Assembly (NCBI RefSeq): GCF_002149925.1
Contig: NZ_MSLT01000012.1
Coordinates: forward strand, 496,001 to 560,000
DNA from: Thioflexithrix psekupsensis
GTDB taxonomy: Bacteria > Pseudomonadota > Gammaproteobacteria > Beggiatoales > Beggiatoaceae
Direction: 5' to 3'
DNA: 64,000 bases
The notes beneath the pieces are model-generated. The model was given only the letters and a program-made list of their open reading frames with translations. It searched no databases and was not told the DNA's origin. This document shows, in pieces, positions 20,101-29,104 of the stretch; the stretch's first letter is position 1, and every line of letters starts with the position of its first letter. A program made the translations under genes and the position numbers.

Positions 20101-20571
20101 CATTTGGCTGCAACTGTATTGCGCAAATCAATGGATCGCTACCGTGAACAGCATCAAGAACCGTTGTTGCAGCGCACCAGTGCGTTGTTTTCGCGCTTAA
20201 CTTTGGGACGCTATCAGGGGGTATGTTCTGGATTTGTGGGCAATAATCCCCAAGCGGTGTTACTCGGAATGCGGGATCGCGCTGAAATCGCCACGCACGC
20301 CATGAGCGAAGGCACACGCGATCAGTTGTATTTGGCTTTGCGTTTGGCGAGTGTGTCGCATTATTTGGCTGAACATGAGCCGTTGCCTTTGGTGTTAGAC
20401 GATATTTTGATCAATTTCGACGATGATCGCGCCGCAGTGACGCTACAAATCTTGGCCGAATTCGCCCAACAAACCCAAGTGCTGTTTTTCACCCATCATC
20501 AACACTTGATTTCCCTCGCGCAATCGGTGGTTAAACAAAATGTGTTAAAAGTGCATTATTTAGGGGGATAA
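17101..20571 (+). CDS. YhaN/SbcC-like AAA ATPase with long coiled coils
   Basis: This 1156-residue SMC-like ATPase has its nucleotide site split between the two ends. Walker A, YGANEAGKST, is near residue 36. The C-terminal ABC signature region (SEGTRDQLYLALRLA) and Walker B, LPLVLDDILINFDDDR, lie near 1075-1110. Between them are long glutamine/leucine-rich coiled coils (about 200-980). Together with the upstream nuclease it should form a complex analogous to SbcCD or Rad50-Mre11 that acts on DNA ends. The length suits YhaN more than classical SbcC. A bidirectional terminator follows. Confidence 0.88.
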   Translation: MKLLTLELTAFGLFTNATLDFTAPEQGLHLIYGANEAGKSTTRRAINHFLFGIPERTNDAFLHNNDQLRIGARLSKENGQIIEAFRRKGRKNTLINTRHNTPLDETEFHSFLNAITESRFSTLFCFDHEQLRQGGDALLNSGGEVGESLFSAGTGNAQLHKLLLELDKEATDLFNPRARSDKPKLNQSIRIYKEASKRIKDCSLSASRWVEQARALDAAREQHQHVTQQLRQLQKEQQHLTRIQRTLPLLKRQKILKDTLTQLAHVILIPADSQARRLQILANLNTAQAQEQQAHCNIQELQQTLAQLSIPQLLLAEKNTLHNLVERSGSHQKAARDLPGVRTEMRTVQNDAEVQLRLIYPQFNLTEVSQLQLTQLQRNQLERLANEQPVLLEKQVNLQERLNKINQQLKQQQQILAQLPTIPPLEALKAALTHALKQGDLEQQMNKAEKTVKLLKQETDIALKQLGLWTGTLDELDQLALPAAERIEQFDQRFKELETDQRRIKERLLEARRRAAEAEQKLEALNYAGAVPTEDDLHHARTLRNQQWQGIKQGANTPELQQQFEAALLQADEIADRLRREAHRVAEYANLLAERHSTQQEHEQHIKKWYAANDLAHQAQRDWLMCWEATGILPGSPAEMRAWLTRCLHLRQLSTQLREQQHIFTIQQQLMQKTCGELTHVLGHLPHRVIPLTRLSDLVEQARSSVDYYATLQRQHDDTHRQINTLHNEQQNLETACQQIGEALNDWQRQWTQALIPLHLASNTDVAGVRSVLNILDQVMHKIERIHGLRRRIERMEEDANVFRADVVRLTTQLAPELLDLPVENIVVHLSERLSAAERDATRQEQLQQRLEKEQRTFTQAQTQLQQAQAQLQVLFQQACCDNVNDLELAEQKSAHKYQVQKELLELEQQLLEQGEGLSLLELAEAANEIDPDQLPDQIQQNQNTLQQLEQTRSELDQKIGELKTLLGQMDGNAEAAKAADEAQFALAEMQTLSERYMQIHLAATVLRKSMDRYREQHQEPLLQRTSALFSRLTLGRYQGVCSGFVGNNPQAVLLGMRDRAEIATHAMSEGTRDQLYLALRLASVSHYLAEHEPLPLVLDDILINFDDDRAAVTLQILAEFAQQTQVLFFTHHQHLISLAQSVVKQNVLKVHYLGG

Positions 20572-20603
20572 AAAGAATCATAAAAAATCACAAATGATCA
20601 TAA

Positions 20604-20645
20604 AAAAGGGATAACCCTTTCGTATCTGCGAGGGTTATCCCTTTT
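20604..20645. terminator. Bidirectional terminator between the yhaN-like gene and cytochrome c4
   Basis: AAAAGGGATAACCCT at 20604-20618 pairs perfectly with AGGGTTATCCCTTTT at 20631-20645. A/T runs on both flanks let it serve both converging genes. Confidence 0.85.
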
Positions 20646-20673
20646 GATTGAGGCAATCTAGGGCATTAGAAAA

Positions 20674-21303
20674 TTAACGTAAGCCTGAAGTGTAAGCAGC
20701 GACTGCTTTCATTTCTTCGGCAGATAATTTGGCCGCAATTTGCTTCATCATCAACTTGAGTAGCTCTTGTGAATCGCCTGCACGCGCCCCGGATTTATAG
20801 TCTTGTAATTGTTTTTCTAAATAAGCGGCACTTTGTCCACCAATACGTGGATATAACGCAGCTCCATTGCCGTTGCCATTCGGGCCATGGCAGCCAATAC
20901 AGGCGGGTACGCCTTTGTCTTTCACACCCGCACGATAAATGTCTCGTCCTTGTTCGGCCAATTCGTCAGCGGCTGGCGTTAAAGCCATTTTTTGGCTGGC
21001 GTAAAACGCCGCCAAATCCAGCATGTCTTGTTCAGACAACGCAGCAGCCATCGGGGACATCAGGGCGTTGTGACGCGCTCCGGATTTAAAGTCTTTCAGT
21101 TGCGATGCAATGTATTGCGGATGTTGTCCGGCAATGCGTGGGTATTCGGCAATTGCGCCATTGCCGTCTGTACCATGACAGGCCATACAGACCATCGTTT
21201 TTCCTTTGCCCGCTTCGGCATCACCCACAGGACGAGTCGCAGGTTCACTGGCCAATACGGTTTGGCTGGCTAATAAGATACACAGTGCTGTTAATTTTTT
21301 CAT
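20674..21303 (-). CDS. Diheme cytochrome c4
   Basis: The periplasmic electron carrier of 209 residues has an N-terminal signal peptide (MKKLTALCILLASQTVLA) and two homologous cytochrome c domains. Each has one CxxCH heme site, CMACH in the first and CIGCH in the second, and a later methionine as likely axial ligand (ALMSPMA, LLKLMM). Cytochrome c4 usually passes electrons from the bc1 complex to terminal oxidases. The tandem arrangement GNGAIAEYPRIAGQ / GNGAALYPRIGGQ is diagnostic. Confidence 0.93.
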   Translation of the reverse strand: MKKLTALCILLASQTVLASEPATRPVGDAEAGKGKTMVCMACHGTDGNGAIAEYPRIAGQHPQYIASQLKDFKSGARHNALMSPMAAALSEQDMLDLAAFYASQKMALTPAADELAEQGRDIYRAGVKDKGVPACIGCHGPNGNGNGAALYPRIGGQSAAYLEKQLQDYKSGARAGDSQELLKLMMKQIAAKLSAEEMKAVAAYTSGLR

Positions 21304-21503
21304 TCAATTTATCCGTCACATAAGAGTGAATCATCTCATTGGGCTTAACACATCGCCCGCGCTAATGCCCAAATTAGGTTTTTTGTTGACTCTACCATTC
21401 TAAAGTCATCACGGCACGCACAAAGGGTAAATCCGCCCGCGCCTCGCTTATCATATCATGGGTTACATTAGAAACCACTGATTATTGCGGGATAAATTTG
21501 CCA

Positions 21504-22346
21504 TTAGTTCAAAGGGCGGTATTGCGGGGCAGTTTGTCCTGCGGGTGGCATGGAGGGCATAGAGGGCGGTGGCGGAGGGGCTTGACGGAATTGTTGTTGC
21601 ATTTGCTGCATTTGTTCCATGCGTTTTTGCATCATTTGCTGTTCGGTCAGCACGGGATAATCACTGGGAATGGCAAAGAGTTGTTCATCAATGCTCACGT
21701 CTGTCTGAATGGCATCCATTTGATGTACAATGCGCCCTTGATTATCGATGCTTTTTAGAACAATTCCTTTGGTCATTAAGGCTCCTTCTTGTTCACTTTG
21801 CGCGAATAAACAAGGACTAAACGCAAATGCCATTTTCATCATTGCCCGTCGAGAATGGGTTAATTCGCTCATGGCGGTGAGAAAATTTTGCAGGTGCGCG
21901 ATGTCACTGGCTTGGGCAGATACGTAGTTATCTGAACACACTTGGTCGTTAGCGGTGATTTGGTAGTGGCGCGTGGGGTAGCCCAGTAGGGGTTGCCCTT
22001 CTCCTTTTTCTACGAGGGCGGTTTTTACTGGTGGTGCGTCGGGAACATTGGGCATATTGGGCGAGAGCGCGGACAGGTCGCTGCCGGCTTTGATCGGAAC
22101 TTCCATGACTTGTTTTTCTAACCCATCAACGGCGAACATTTTTTGTGCTTCTAAGTCCAAAATCATGTAGCGTTCGGGTCGGTCGCTGTCCATGCGGGCT
22201 TTGGTTTCGGTGATGGTGATTTTTTGTATTTTGCCGCTTTGGTCGTGATGTTGAATGACGGTCGCTGTACCCGCCCACAGGTTCGCACTGAGTAAAGTAG
22301 AATATAGCAGTCCTGTAAATCCAGCTAAGTGTTTATTAAATCTCAT
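21504..22346 (-). CDS. Exported DUF4412-like protein with proline-rich tail
   Basis: The 280-residue protein has an N-terminal signal peptide ending near LLSANLWAG. A beta-rich domain (about 25-225) follows, in which ITITETKARMDSD and a later YMILDLEAQKMFAVD resemble DUF4412 proteins of the bacterial envelope. The last 55 residues are a Met/Gln helix followed by a proline-rich tail (QAPPPPPSMPSMPP). It is read divergently from the glycan block. The role is unknown; a periplasmic or outer-membrane location is inferred from the signal peptide. Confidence 0.65.
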   Translation of the reverse strand: MRFNKHLAGFTGLLYSTLLSANLWAGTATVIQHHDQSGKIQKITITETKARMDSDRPERYMILDLEAQKMFAVDGLEKQVMEVPIKAGSDLSALSPNMPNVPDAPPVKTALVEKGEGQPLLGYPTRHYQITANDQVCSDNYVSAQASDIAHLQNFLTAMSELTHSRRAMMKMAFAFSPCLFAQSEQEGALMTKGIVLKSIDNQGRIVHQMDAIQTDVSIDEQLFAIPSDYPVLTEQQMMQKRMEQMQQMQQQFRQAPPPPPSMPSMPPAGQTAPQYRPLN

Positions 22347-22450
22347 GTTGCTCCTCCAGAAATGTGATTTTTTGATGGTGAGAATGATAGGTTACTTTTA
22401 TCCTGTTGACTTGCCTATTGTACCATCGTTTTGATTTTAGGTTATTAATT

Positions 22451-24577
22451 ATGGAATTTAGTGCTGTTTTCTTTCAAGACACAGGGTTGGCCGTTGTGGT
22501 GGCTTTGTTGTGGTTTGGGGTGCCGGGTTTTTTGGTGTTGGGTGTGTTGGGGTTAAGTTCGCGTGGGTGGGGAGATTTGTTGATTGCGCCGGCGGTGGGT
22601 TTGTGTGTGTTTGGTGCGGTGAGTTTGCCGGTGACTACTGTTGTGGGTTTGAACGTGTGGACTTTAGGGTTATTGTGGCTTGGGTTTGTGGGCGGGGGGT
22701 ATTTTTGGCAGAAAAAAATAGCAGCAAAAACAACCATATCCACCGCGCCATTATTGCTGTTTTATTCGGATCAAAAGCCGTCATGGTTTGTTGTTTTGGC
22801 CTTGTTGGCACTCAGCGCGTTGTGGGCTACGGCGTTGACTCGTAATATTTATCCGTTTGTTTTTCAAGAGGGTTTATTTGTTAATACGCATATTTTTGAC
22901 CATGCCAAAGTGGCAATGTTGGATGGAATTGCCCGTGAAGGGGTCTTGCCGCTTAATCCTTATTATGCGCCAGAAGGAGAGCGGATTGTTTTAATTTATT
23001 ATTTTCTCTGGCATTTTATGGGCGCGCACATTAAGTTATTGACGGGTGCTGCGGGCTGGCCGGTGGATGTGGCTATGACGGGTATCACGGCATTTGTCAC
23101 GTTAAATTTTTTGGTGGCGTTGGCGTTTTTGGTGGCGCGGCGTAAGGTGTTGGCGAGTTTTCTGGTGATTGGTTTTGCGCTGTTGGGACCGCCGGCGGAT
23201 TTGCTAATGAGTCTCACCAGTTCTGGTTTGCATTCATTGATCGATTATCCGCGTTATCCAAATTCGGATGCGACAATACATCCATTGGAAGTCTTGTGGA
23301 TTCAAGCAGCTTGGGTGCCACAACATGTGTTGTCGGCATTGGCGATTGTGGTGATGTTGTTTTTGGTGAGTCGGGTCTTGTTGTTGCGTCATTTGTCGTG
23401 GGAATATGCGGTGATAATTGGTTGGGTGGCTGCGACGGCATTTGGTAGTTCGACGTGGGTGGGTGGGATTGCGTTGACTTTGGCGTTACCGGGTTTATTG
23501 TTGGCGATGGTGGCTTTGCGTTTGGGTTTAGGCACGTATTGGGCAAGCACGCAAACGGCAGTGATTGCGGTGGTGGTGTGTGTGTTGACGGCGATACCGT
23601 TATTTGTGGCGAAATCATCCGGGCCATCATTGGCTGAAACACAATTGCCTTTTGGTTGGGGAGTGCATTTGGCCACCAATTTATTTGCTTATGACAGCAT
23701 TTGGGGAAAAATAATGCACGTGCCATTGTTCTGGGTGCAGTTTTTACCTTTAAATTTGGGCATTTTTTATGCGGTGGGTTTGTTGACGTTGTTGTTACGT
23801 CAGGCCGCAACACCTGAAATTCGCAATTTTCGCTATTTGAGTTTAGGGGCAGCGGTGACTTTTCTGCTCATTGTGCAGTTTGTGCAAAGTGAGTTTTGGA
23901 ATAATACATTTGGGTGGCGCACGGTACTGGTGCCGGTGATGTTGTTGTTGGTTTGGGCTGGGGTGGGGTTGTCGGATTTATTGGATTCGCAATTGGCGCG
24001 GGTTGGGGGATGGCGGGGTTTGTCTTTGGTGATTCGCGGCCAGTGTTTATTGGTGGCTGTGACCATGTTGGGGGTGATGTTGGGGGCTTTGGCAACGTTG
24101 CATGTGTATCGTTTGCCTGATCCCGCACGTTCGACCCTCAGTGAACGAGAATGGCAGGAACGCCGCAGTTTTCTGTTACACGCGAAGGTGTGGGAAAAAG
24201 TACGGGAATGGGTCGGCCCTAATGAGTTGGTTCAAGTCAATCCTGATGGTTATCATACTTTAACGCCGTGGCCGGCGACTTTGCCTTATGCTTTGTTTGC
24301 GGATCGTGCCGTTGCTTATGCGAATGTTGAATACAGTACGGTGTTCGCCTATCGCTACGATGCCGCGCAAAATCGGCAAACTTATGCCTTGATGCAAGAA
24401 ATTTTTTCAGCACAAACCAGTCGAGAAGCTTTAATGCGTTTGCGCGATGTGTTTAAGGTAAAGGCGATTTTGGTCGATTGGCTCGATCCCGCGTGGCATG
24501 GCTCGGCGATTGCGGAATCGGGAATTTATCGAGAAGTGTATGCCGATGATCATTTTCGGATTTTTGTGGCGTTGTGA
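22451..24577 (+). CDS. Large polytopic membrane protein, possibly GT-C-type glycosyltransferase
   Basis: The 708-residue protein has roughly 12-14 hydrophobic segments through residue 560 and a soluble C-terminal part of about 150 residues. A first-loop segment, LNPYYAPEGERIVLIYYFLWH, is reminiscent of GT-C/DUF2298-like membrane enzymes that use lipid-linked sugars, but I cannot assign a family firmly. The ATG at 22451 starts directly at the first membrane helix. It begins a three-gene glycan block with a GT2 glycosyltransferase and a flippase. The coding strand is unusually G+T rich, giving long meaningless open frames on the other strand. Confidence 0.7.
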   Translation: MEFSAVFFQDTGLAVVVALLWFGVPGFLVLGVLGLSSRGWGDLLIAPAVGLCVFGAVSLPVTTVVGLNVWTLGLLWLGFVGGGYFWQKKIAAKTTISTAPLLLFYSDQKPSWFVVLALLALSALWATALTRNIYPFVFQEGLFVNTHIFDHAKVAMLDGIAREGVLPLNPYYAPEGERIVLIYYFLWHFMGAHIKLLTGAAGWPVDVAMTGITAFVTLNFLVALAFLVARRKVLASFLVIGFALLGPPADLLMSLTSSGLHSLIDYPRYPNSDATIHPLEVLWIQAAWVPQHVLSALAIVVMLFLVSRVLLLRHLSWEYAVIIGWVAATAFGSSTWVGGIALTLALPGLLLAMVALRLGLGTYWASTQTAVIAVVVCVLTAIPLFVAKSSGPSLAETQLPFGWGVHLATNLFAYDSIWGKIMHVPLFWVQFLPLNLGIFYAVGLLTLLLRQAATPEIRNFRYLSLGAAVTFLLIVQFVQSEFWNNTFGWRTVLVPVMLLLVWAGVGLSDLLDSQLARVGGWRGLSLVIRGQCLLVAVTMLGVMLGALATLHVYRLPDPARSTLSEREWQERRSFLLHAKVWEKVREWVGPNELVQVNPDGYHTLTPWPATLPYALFADRAVAYANVEYSTVFAYRYDAAQNRQTYALMQEIFSAQTSREALMRLRDVFKVKAILVDWLDPAWHGSAIAESGIYREVYADDHFRIFVAL

Positions 24578-24589
24578 CGAGGAATGCAA

Positions 24590-25591
24590 ATGGTTGTCAC
24601 CATTGTGGTGTTAAATTGGTGTCATTGGACGGAAACGGTGGCGTGTTTAAACTCGTTGCGTCAGTTGGTGTGTGTTTATCCGGTGAAGTGGGTGATTTGT
24701 GATAATGCGTCATCGGATGATTCTTTTTTACAATTGACGCAGTGGATAAACGCGCATTTTTCGCCATCTGACCGGGCGATTTATGCTGAGGTTTTAAGTG
24801 AGAATGAATTAGACCATGGCGATCATTTTCCTGCGGTGACGTTGTTGCCAACGGGGGGAAATTGGGGATTTGCGGGGGGGAATAATGTGGGTTTGCGTTA
24901 TGCGTTGGCGCGAATGGAGGCGGGTTATGTGTGGGTGTTGAATAATGACACCGCGGTTTTTCCTGACAGTTTGCAAGCTTTGTTAGATTGTGCAGAAACG
25001 CAGCCAGAAGTGGGGTTGTGGGGCAGTACGTTGGTGGAATGGGATGCGCCACAACAGGTGCAGTGTGCGGGGGGTTGTCGTTATTATCCGTGGTTGACCA
25101 TCACGCGACCGGTGTGGCAGGGTATGTCGCTGGCCGCGGCGCAACAATCGGTAGTCATACCGCGTTTGGATTATGTGGCGGGGGCGGCGTTGTTTTTTCC
25201 CGTCAAGGTGTTGCGTGAGGTGGGTTTGTTAAATGACGAATATTTTTTATTTTATGAAGAATTAGATTATTGTCAGCGTTTAAAATCATCAGGTTACACC
25301 ATTGCGTGGTGTCGAGACAGTGTAGTGCGACATCGTGGCAGTGCCAGTGTGGGGCATTCAGCCAACGGAAATCGGGAGCAGTTGAAACAGGCAAATTATT
25401 ATGAAAATTTAAGTACGTTAAAATATAGTTTTAATTTTCATCGTTCGAGATTTACGGTTATTTTTATTTTGCGTTGGGTATTGAAAGCGGCCGCATTAAT
25501 CGTGACTCAACGGTGGTTTTTGTTGCCGCCTTTATGGGTTGCTTATCGGGATTTTTTAGCTCGTCGAGATTGGCGACAAGAAAAGAAGTGA
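24590..25591 (+). CDS. Family 2 glycosyltransferase (rhamnosyltransferase-like)
   Basis: The 333-residue GT-A enzyme starts VVTIVVLNW, followed by CDNASSDDS, then GNWGFAGGNNVGLRYA and the metal-binding WVLNNDTAVFP. The acceptor-side region GAALFFPVKVLREVGLLNDEYFLFYEELDYCQR is typical of WbbL/rhamnosyltransferase-type enzymes. It would add a sugar to a surface polysaccharide. The ATG at 24590 is preferred over 24584 because the GAGGA site ending at 24583 is then properly spaced. It lies 12 bases after the preceding gene. Confidence 0.88.
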   Translation: MVVTIVVLNWCHWTETVACLNSLRQLVCVYPVKWVICDNASSDDSFLQLTQWINAHFSPSDRAIYAEVLSENELDHGDHFPAVTLLPTGGNWGFAGGNNVGLRYALARMEAGYVWVLNNDTAVFPDSLQALLDCAETQPEVGLWGSTLVEWDAPQQVQCAGGCRYYPWLTITRPVWQGMSLAAAQQSVVIPRLDYVAGAALFFPVKVLREVGLLNDEYFLFYEELDYCQRLKSSGYTIAWCRDSVVRHRGSASVGHSANGNREQLKQANYYENLSTLKYSFNFHRSRFTVIFILRWVLKAAALIVTQRWFLLPPLWVAYRDFLARRDWRQEKK

Positions 25592-25653
25592 TTTTTTTTA
25601 ATCCAGCCTGCTGATTGTTCAGCCGTCCTCTTTGATTTCTATCCAGTAAAACT

Positions 25654-27282
25654 ATGAATACAATTCAACCCACACCCCACACACCTAAGAATTTGAATGA
25701 AGAAGAAATCAAGTCATTGGTTTCTCGCAATTTTATTATTTCGATGTTAGCGCGCATATTTCGTTTGGCGACGCGCTTATTTATCCCGCCAATCGTGTTA
25801 TTGTTTGTTTCTACGGAGGAGTATGGTTTATGGTCGTTGTGTTTTGTGATTATTGGTTATTTGGGATTGGGTGCGTTTGGGATTTCTAATGTGTATGTGC
25901 GTTATGTGGCGGAATATCATGCGCGACATGAAGTAGATAAGATTAATCAATTGGTGTCTACGGGCATTATTGTGGTATTGACCATTAGTTTAATTTTATT
26001 AGCGGTGTTTTATGTGTTTTTGCCGAAATTAATTGTCGATATTTTTAAAATTGCGCCGCACTATCATGAAATGGCCTTTTATTTGTTTTATGGTACGGCT
26101 TGTATTTTTATGATAGAAATCAGTTTGGGCGGTTTTTTGTATATGCTCAACGGGATGCAGCGCATTACTGAAACCACCTTAGTGTCTTTGGTGTGTATTA
26201 GTATTGAAACGGTGCTGATTGTGGTGTTTTTGTTGATGGGGATGGGGTTGTATGCGTTGATGGCGGCGTTGATTATTCGTTATTTTTTGATGGTGGGTTC
26301 TTATATTTATTTGTCTTATCGTTTGATTCCGGGCTTATCGATTGGGTTGCGGCATTTTCGGCGGTCGTGTTTGCGGTTATTTTATCGTTTTGGGGCGGTG
26401 GTGCAGTTTACGGGCATGTTGAGTATGACTATGAATTCGATGGATAAGTTAGTCTGTGGTACAACATTAGGCACGCAAGCGGCGGGTTTGGTGGATTTGG
26501 GATCGCGTTTTCCGGTGACTGCGGCGCAGATTCCGGGGGCTATGAATACTGTGATGATGCCTGCCATTTCCTACATGCACAGTCAGCAGCGTAAACATGA
26601 GATTTATCAATTGTATATCAGTGGAACTCGTAATATGAATTTAATTATGGGTTTTATTTTGGGTTTTTTGTCCACGTTTTCTGGGGTGATTGTGGCGGGT
26701 TGGTTGGGGACGCGAGAGGAGTTTGCGGTGGTGGCGACGATTATGACGATTGTGGCGTTTCCCCAGCATTTGCATATTTTGACGGGACAGGGGTCGGCGT
26801 TTTTTCAAGGAATTGAAAAGCCTGCGCGTACGTTGACTTATTCTTTGGGTCGTTTAAGTTTGGTGACTGTTTTTTTATTGTTATTGTTTCATTTTGAAAA
26901 GCATCCGACGGTTGTGCATGTGGTGGCGACGGTGGCGTTGGCGACGGTATTTGGTGCGTTAAATTATTTTAATTATATTAATCGCTTTTTGGCGGTGCCG
27001 AATATGGAATTTATTCGTCGGGTGTTGGTGCCGGGATTTGTGCCGTATTTGATTGGTTATTTATTGACGCTGTTATTGTCGCATTGGATTGAGATTGCGC
27101 TGCAAAATCGTTGGTATGCGATAGGTGTAGTTTTGGTGAGTGGAGTGATTTACAGTGTGGTGTCGGGGTCGGTGTTGTATTTTTTGGTGCTGGATGTGAA
27201 GGAACGCGGACAGGTGCGCCGTAAAACGTTAAAGGTGATTGTGCGTTTAACCTCGATTGGGCGTAAGTTGACTCGGCGTTGA
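25654..27282 (+). CDS. Polysaccharide flippase, Wzx/MOP superfamily
   Basis: The 542-residue protein has about 14 membrane segments after a cytoplasmic N-terminus. The family-typical EEYGLWSLCFVIIGYLGLG appears in the first helices and a MATE/Wzx-like pattern throughout. It should flip lipid-linked glycan across the inner membrane, which fits the glycosyltransferase directly upstream. No polymerase or length regulator lies in the window, so the cluster looks minimal or partial. The basic C-terminal tail is cytoplasmic. Confidence 0.85.
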   Translation: MNTIQPTPHTPKNLNEEEIKSLVSRNFIISMLARIFRLATRLFIPPIVLLFVSTEEYGLWSLCFVIIGYLGLGAFGISNVYVRYVAEYHARHEVDKINQLVSTGIIVVLTISLILLAVFYVFLPKLIVDIFKIAPHYHEMAFYLFYGTACIFMIEISLGGFLYMLNGMQRITETTLVSLVCISIETVLIVVFLLMGMGLYALMAALIIRYFLMVGSYIYLSYRLIPGLSIGLRHFRRSCLRLFYRFGAVVQFTGMLSMTMNSMDKLVCGTTLGTQAAGLVDLGSRFPVTAAQIPGAMNTVMMPAISYMHSQQRKHEIYQLYISGTRNMNLIMGFILGFLSTFSGVIVAGWLGTREEFAVVATIMTIVAFPQHLHILTGQGSAFFQGIEKPARTLTYSLGRLSLVTVFLLLLFHFEKHPTVVHVVATVALATVFGALNYFNYINRFLAVPNMEFIRRVLVPGFVPYLIGYLLTLLLSHWIEIALQNRWYAIGVVLVSGVIYSVVSGSVLYFLVLDVKERGQVRRKTLKVIVRLTSIGRKLTRR

Positions 27283-27400
27283 GACCCCGCCAGCCCCCGT
27301 CCCGCCACAAAACGCACCGTAAAACACGTTGCTGTGGCGGTTAGGAAAAAGTGAACAGTGGCGAATATAAAGCCATATCTTGTGAGATCACAATGGCGTA

Positions 27401-27865
27401 CTAGCGGGTTGCGCCGTCTAAGTTAGCACCGCTGGCTCCGTCGAGTTTCGCATCTTTCAATACAGCCCCCTTGAAGTCAGCTCCGCTGAGTTGTGCGCCG
27501 CTGAGGTCGGCACCGCGCAAATTCGCACCGCGCAAATTCGCACCACTCAGATTGGCTCCGGACATCCGCGCCCCACGTAAGTTGGCTCGGCGCAATTCGG
27601 CATGGGATAAATTTGCCCCGCGTAAGTCCGCTCCGCGTAAATTGGCCCCACGCAATTTGGCACGGCTAAGGTTTGCCCCCCGTAACGCCGCACGCGCCAA
27701 ACGGGCATTGACCAAATTGGCGTTGCTTAAATTACAGCGTTCGCACTTATTGGTTTTTTTTAGGGTTTCTACGTTGTTTTTGCCTTTTCCCTGCGCGTCA
27801 ACATCAGGTGGAAAAGCTAAACTTAGCGAGAATACCAAGCATAAAAGATAAACTAATGTTTTCAT
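27401..27865 (-). CDS. Exported pentapeptide-repeat protein
   Basis: The 154-residue protein has a signal peptide (MKTLVYLLCLVFSLSLAF) and a basic linker with a CERC motif. About 20 tandem A(N/D/K)LRG-type pentapeptides follow (about residues 48-150), which predict a right-handed quadrilateral beta helix. Most pentapeptide proteins are cytoplasmic; export of this one suggests an envelope or periplasmic structural role. ATG at 27871 is an equally possible start. The repetitive DNA is a consequence of the coding repeat and not a separate element. Confidence 0.82.
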   Translation of the reverse strand: MKTLVYLLCLVFSLSLAFPPDVDAQGKGKNNVETLKKTNKCERCNLSNANLVNARLARAALRGANLSRAKLRGANLRGADLRGANLSHAELRRANLRGARMSGANLSGANLRGANLRGADLSGAQLSGADFKGAVLKDAKLDGASGANLDGATR

Positions 27866-27871
27866 CTGCAC

Positions 27872-28550
27872 AGTCTTTAGCGTACAAAGCGAAGCGATAA
27901 TGTTCTGTGTTGGCTTAACGGGTGCGGGTGGTTTACGCGCAATGTTCCCGTATCTTTAAGGGTGGTCATTCCGTCGATGCGAATTTTATCGTATCGACCG
28001 ACATTGTGCTGCAAATAATTTTTCTATATTTTAATTGATTATTCGGTTGCATTTTTAAAGTCTCTTTAGGACTTGAGAGATGTACTTGATGGTAAGTATA
28101 GGATAGCACTGTTATCAAGCAAAGTGTGATGACTTCACTGACTTTCGCTCATAAAAAACGGATAAATGCGATCATGAGGACATTATGGCACTAGATGGGA
28201 TATTGTCGATAGTCTTTTGAGCGAGTATTTATGAAAGAATAACACATCTTTTTGAAGTTATTAGTATTATATTTAGCTTAATTTTCAGGTGAAATAAATT
28301 ACGTGTGAAAATAAATGTAAGCGTTAAGCACTATTTTCTGCAATGATTTTGATAAATCAATTCATGCTGCGAATAATTTATGATGAGCTTATTTAGCGTT
28401 GAAAAAATAGAGCCAACGGGGTTGATGGAAAATTCAATTCTGCATCCCAACCCTTGCTGTGGGTGAGATGCCAACGTTTAGAAAAATTGTTAAGGGTCGT
28501 ATAAACGGCCTTATTTTGCTACACTGAAATTTTTCAAGGTGTATTTTATT
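27872..28550. other. Long non-coding interval between divergent genes
   Basis: About 680 AT-rich bases separate the pentapeptide gene (minus) from the LuxR-type gene (plus). I see no convincing gene or RNA. It should hold both promoters. A short dyad, AAGTC...GACTT, lies near 28059-28075. Confidence 0.4.
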
Positions 28551-29054
28551 ATGTCACAACGGAAAGAAAAGCTGTTTATTATTTGGTTGTTGATTATTGT
28601 GTTGTTGAATTTTTATGAATTTTATAATGATCTTTCTGATTATGATCATACTTTATTCCACATTACCATAGAATTGGTGGTTATTTTGTTTTCTGTTTTT
28701 GGAATTATTTTTTTAATGTGGGAAGTGTGGCAGCGGCAGCGAGAAATTGAACAATTAAGCCAACAACTGACGTTGACCCGCACGCATTTAGACGAAGTGC
28801 ATCAGAAAGTAAAACAAGCCAGTCGTCAATATGCTGGCGTTATTCAAGAACAATTCACCAGTTGGGAATTGACCCAAAGTGAAAAAGAAGTGGCTATGTT
28901 ATTACTTAAAGGGCTGAGTTTTGAGGAAATTGCTCAATTGCGCGCCACCAAAGAGAAAACCGTGCGACAACAAGCCACTTCCATTTATCGTAAATCGGGA
29001 TTAAATGGCCGATATGCTTTTGCAGCCTGGTTTTTTGAGGATTTTTTAGGGTAG
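28551..29054 (+). CDS. Membrane-anchored LuxR-type HTH protein
   Basis: The 167-residue protein has two N-terminal membrane helices (about residues 9-27 and 39-61), a coiled coil (about 63-100) and a C-terminal LuxR/GerE-type helix-turn-helix: WELTQSEKEVAMLLLKGLSFEEIAQLRATKEKTVRQQATSIYRKS, split here as helices 1-3 of the domain. The residues expected for a NarL/LuxR recognition helix are in place. It is therefore probably a one-component regulator that responds at the membrane. The ATG at 28551 follows an AAGG site. Its target genes are unknown. Confidence 0.82.
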   Translation: MSQRKEKLFIIWLLIIVLLNFYEFYNDLSDYDHTLFHITIELVVILFSVFGIIFLMWEVWQRQREIEQLSQQLTLTRTHLDEVHQKVKQASRQYAGVIQEQFTSWELTQSEKEVAMLLLKGLSFEEIAQLRATKEKTVRQQATSIYRKSGLNGRYAFAAWFFEDFLG

Positions 29055-29104
29055 TCGTGTCATGGATGCTAAAGGGCGAATTTCGTCAACTGTTTAATAA
29101 CGCA

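Noticed and set aside
23214-23813. Long minus-strand open frame of 199 codons
   Set aside because: It is antisense to the well-supported membrane protein, is rich in Thr/Asn/Pro/Lys without any domain pattern, and results from G+T bias of the other strand.
27302-27340. CCGCCACA/TGTGGCGG hairpin after the flippase gene
   Set aside because: The 8-bp stem has a 23-base loop and no T tract, too weak to call a terminator.
27401-27865. CRISPR-like or satellite repeats
   Set aside because: The 15-base periodicity is the coding of pentapeptide repeats; there are no spacer/repeat units. No CRISPR array is seen in the window.
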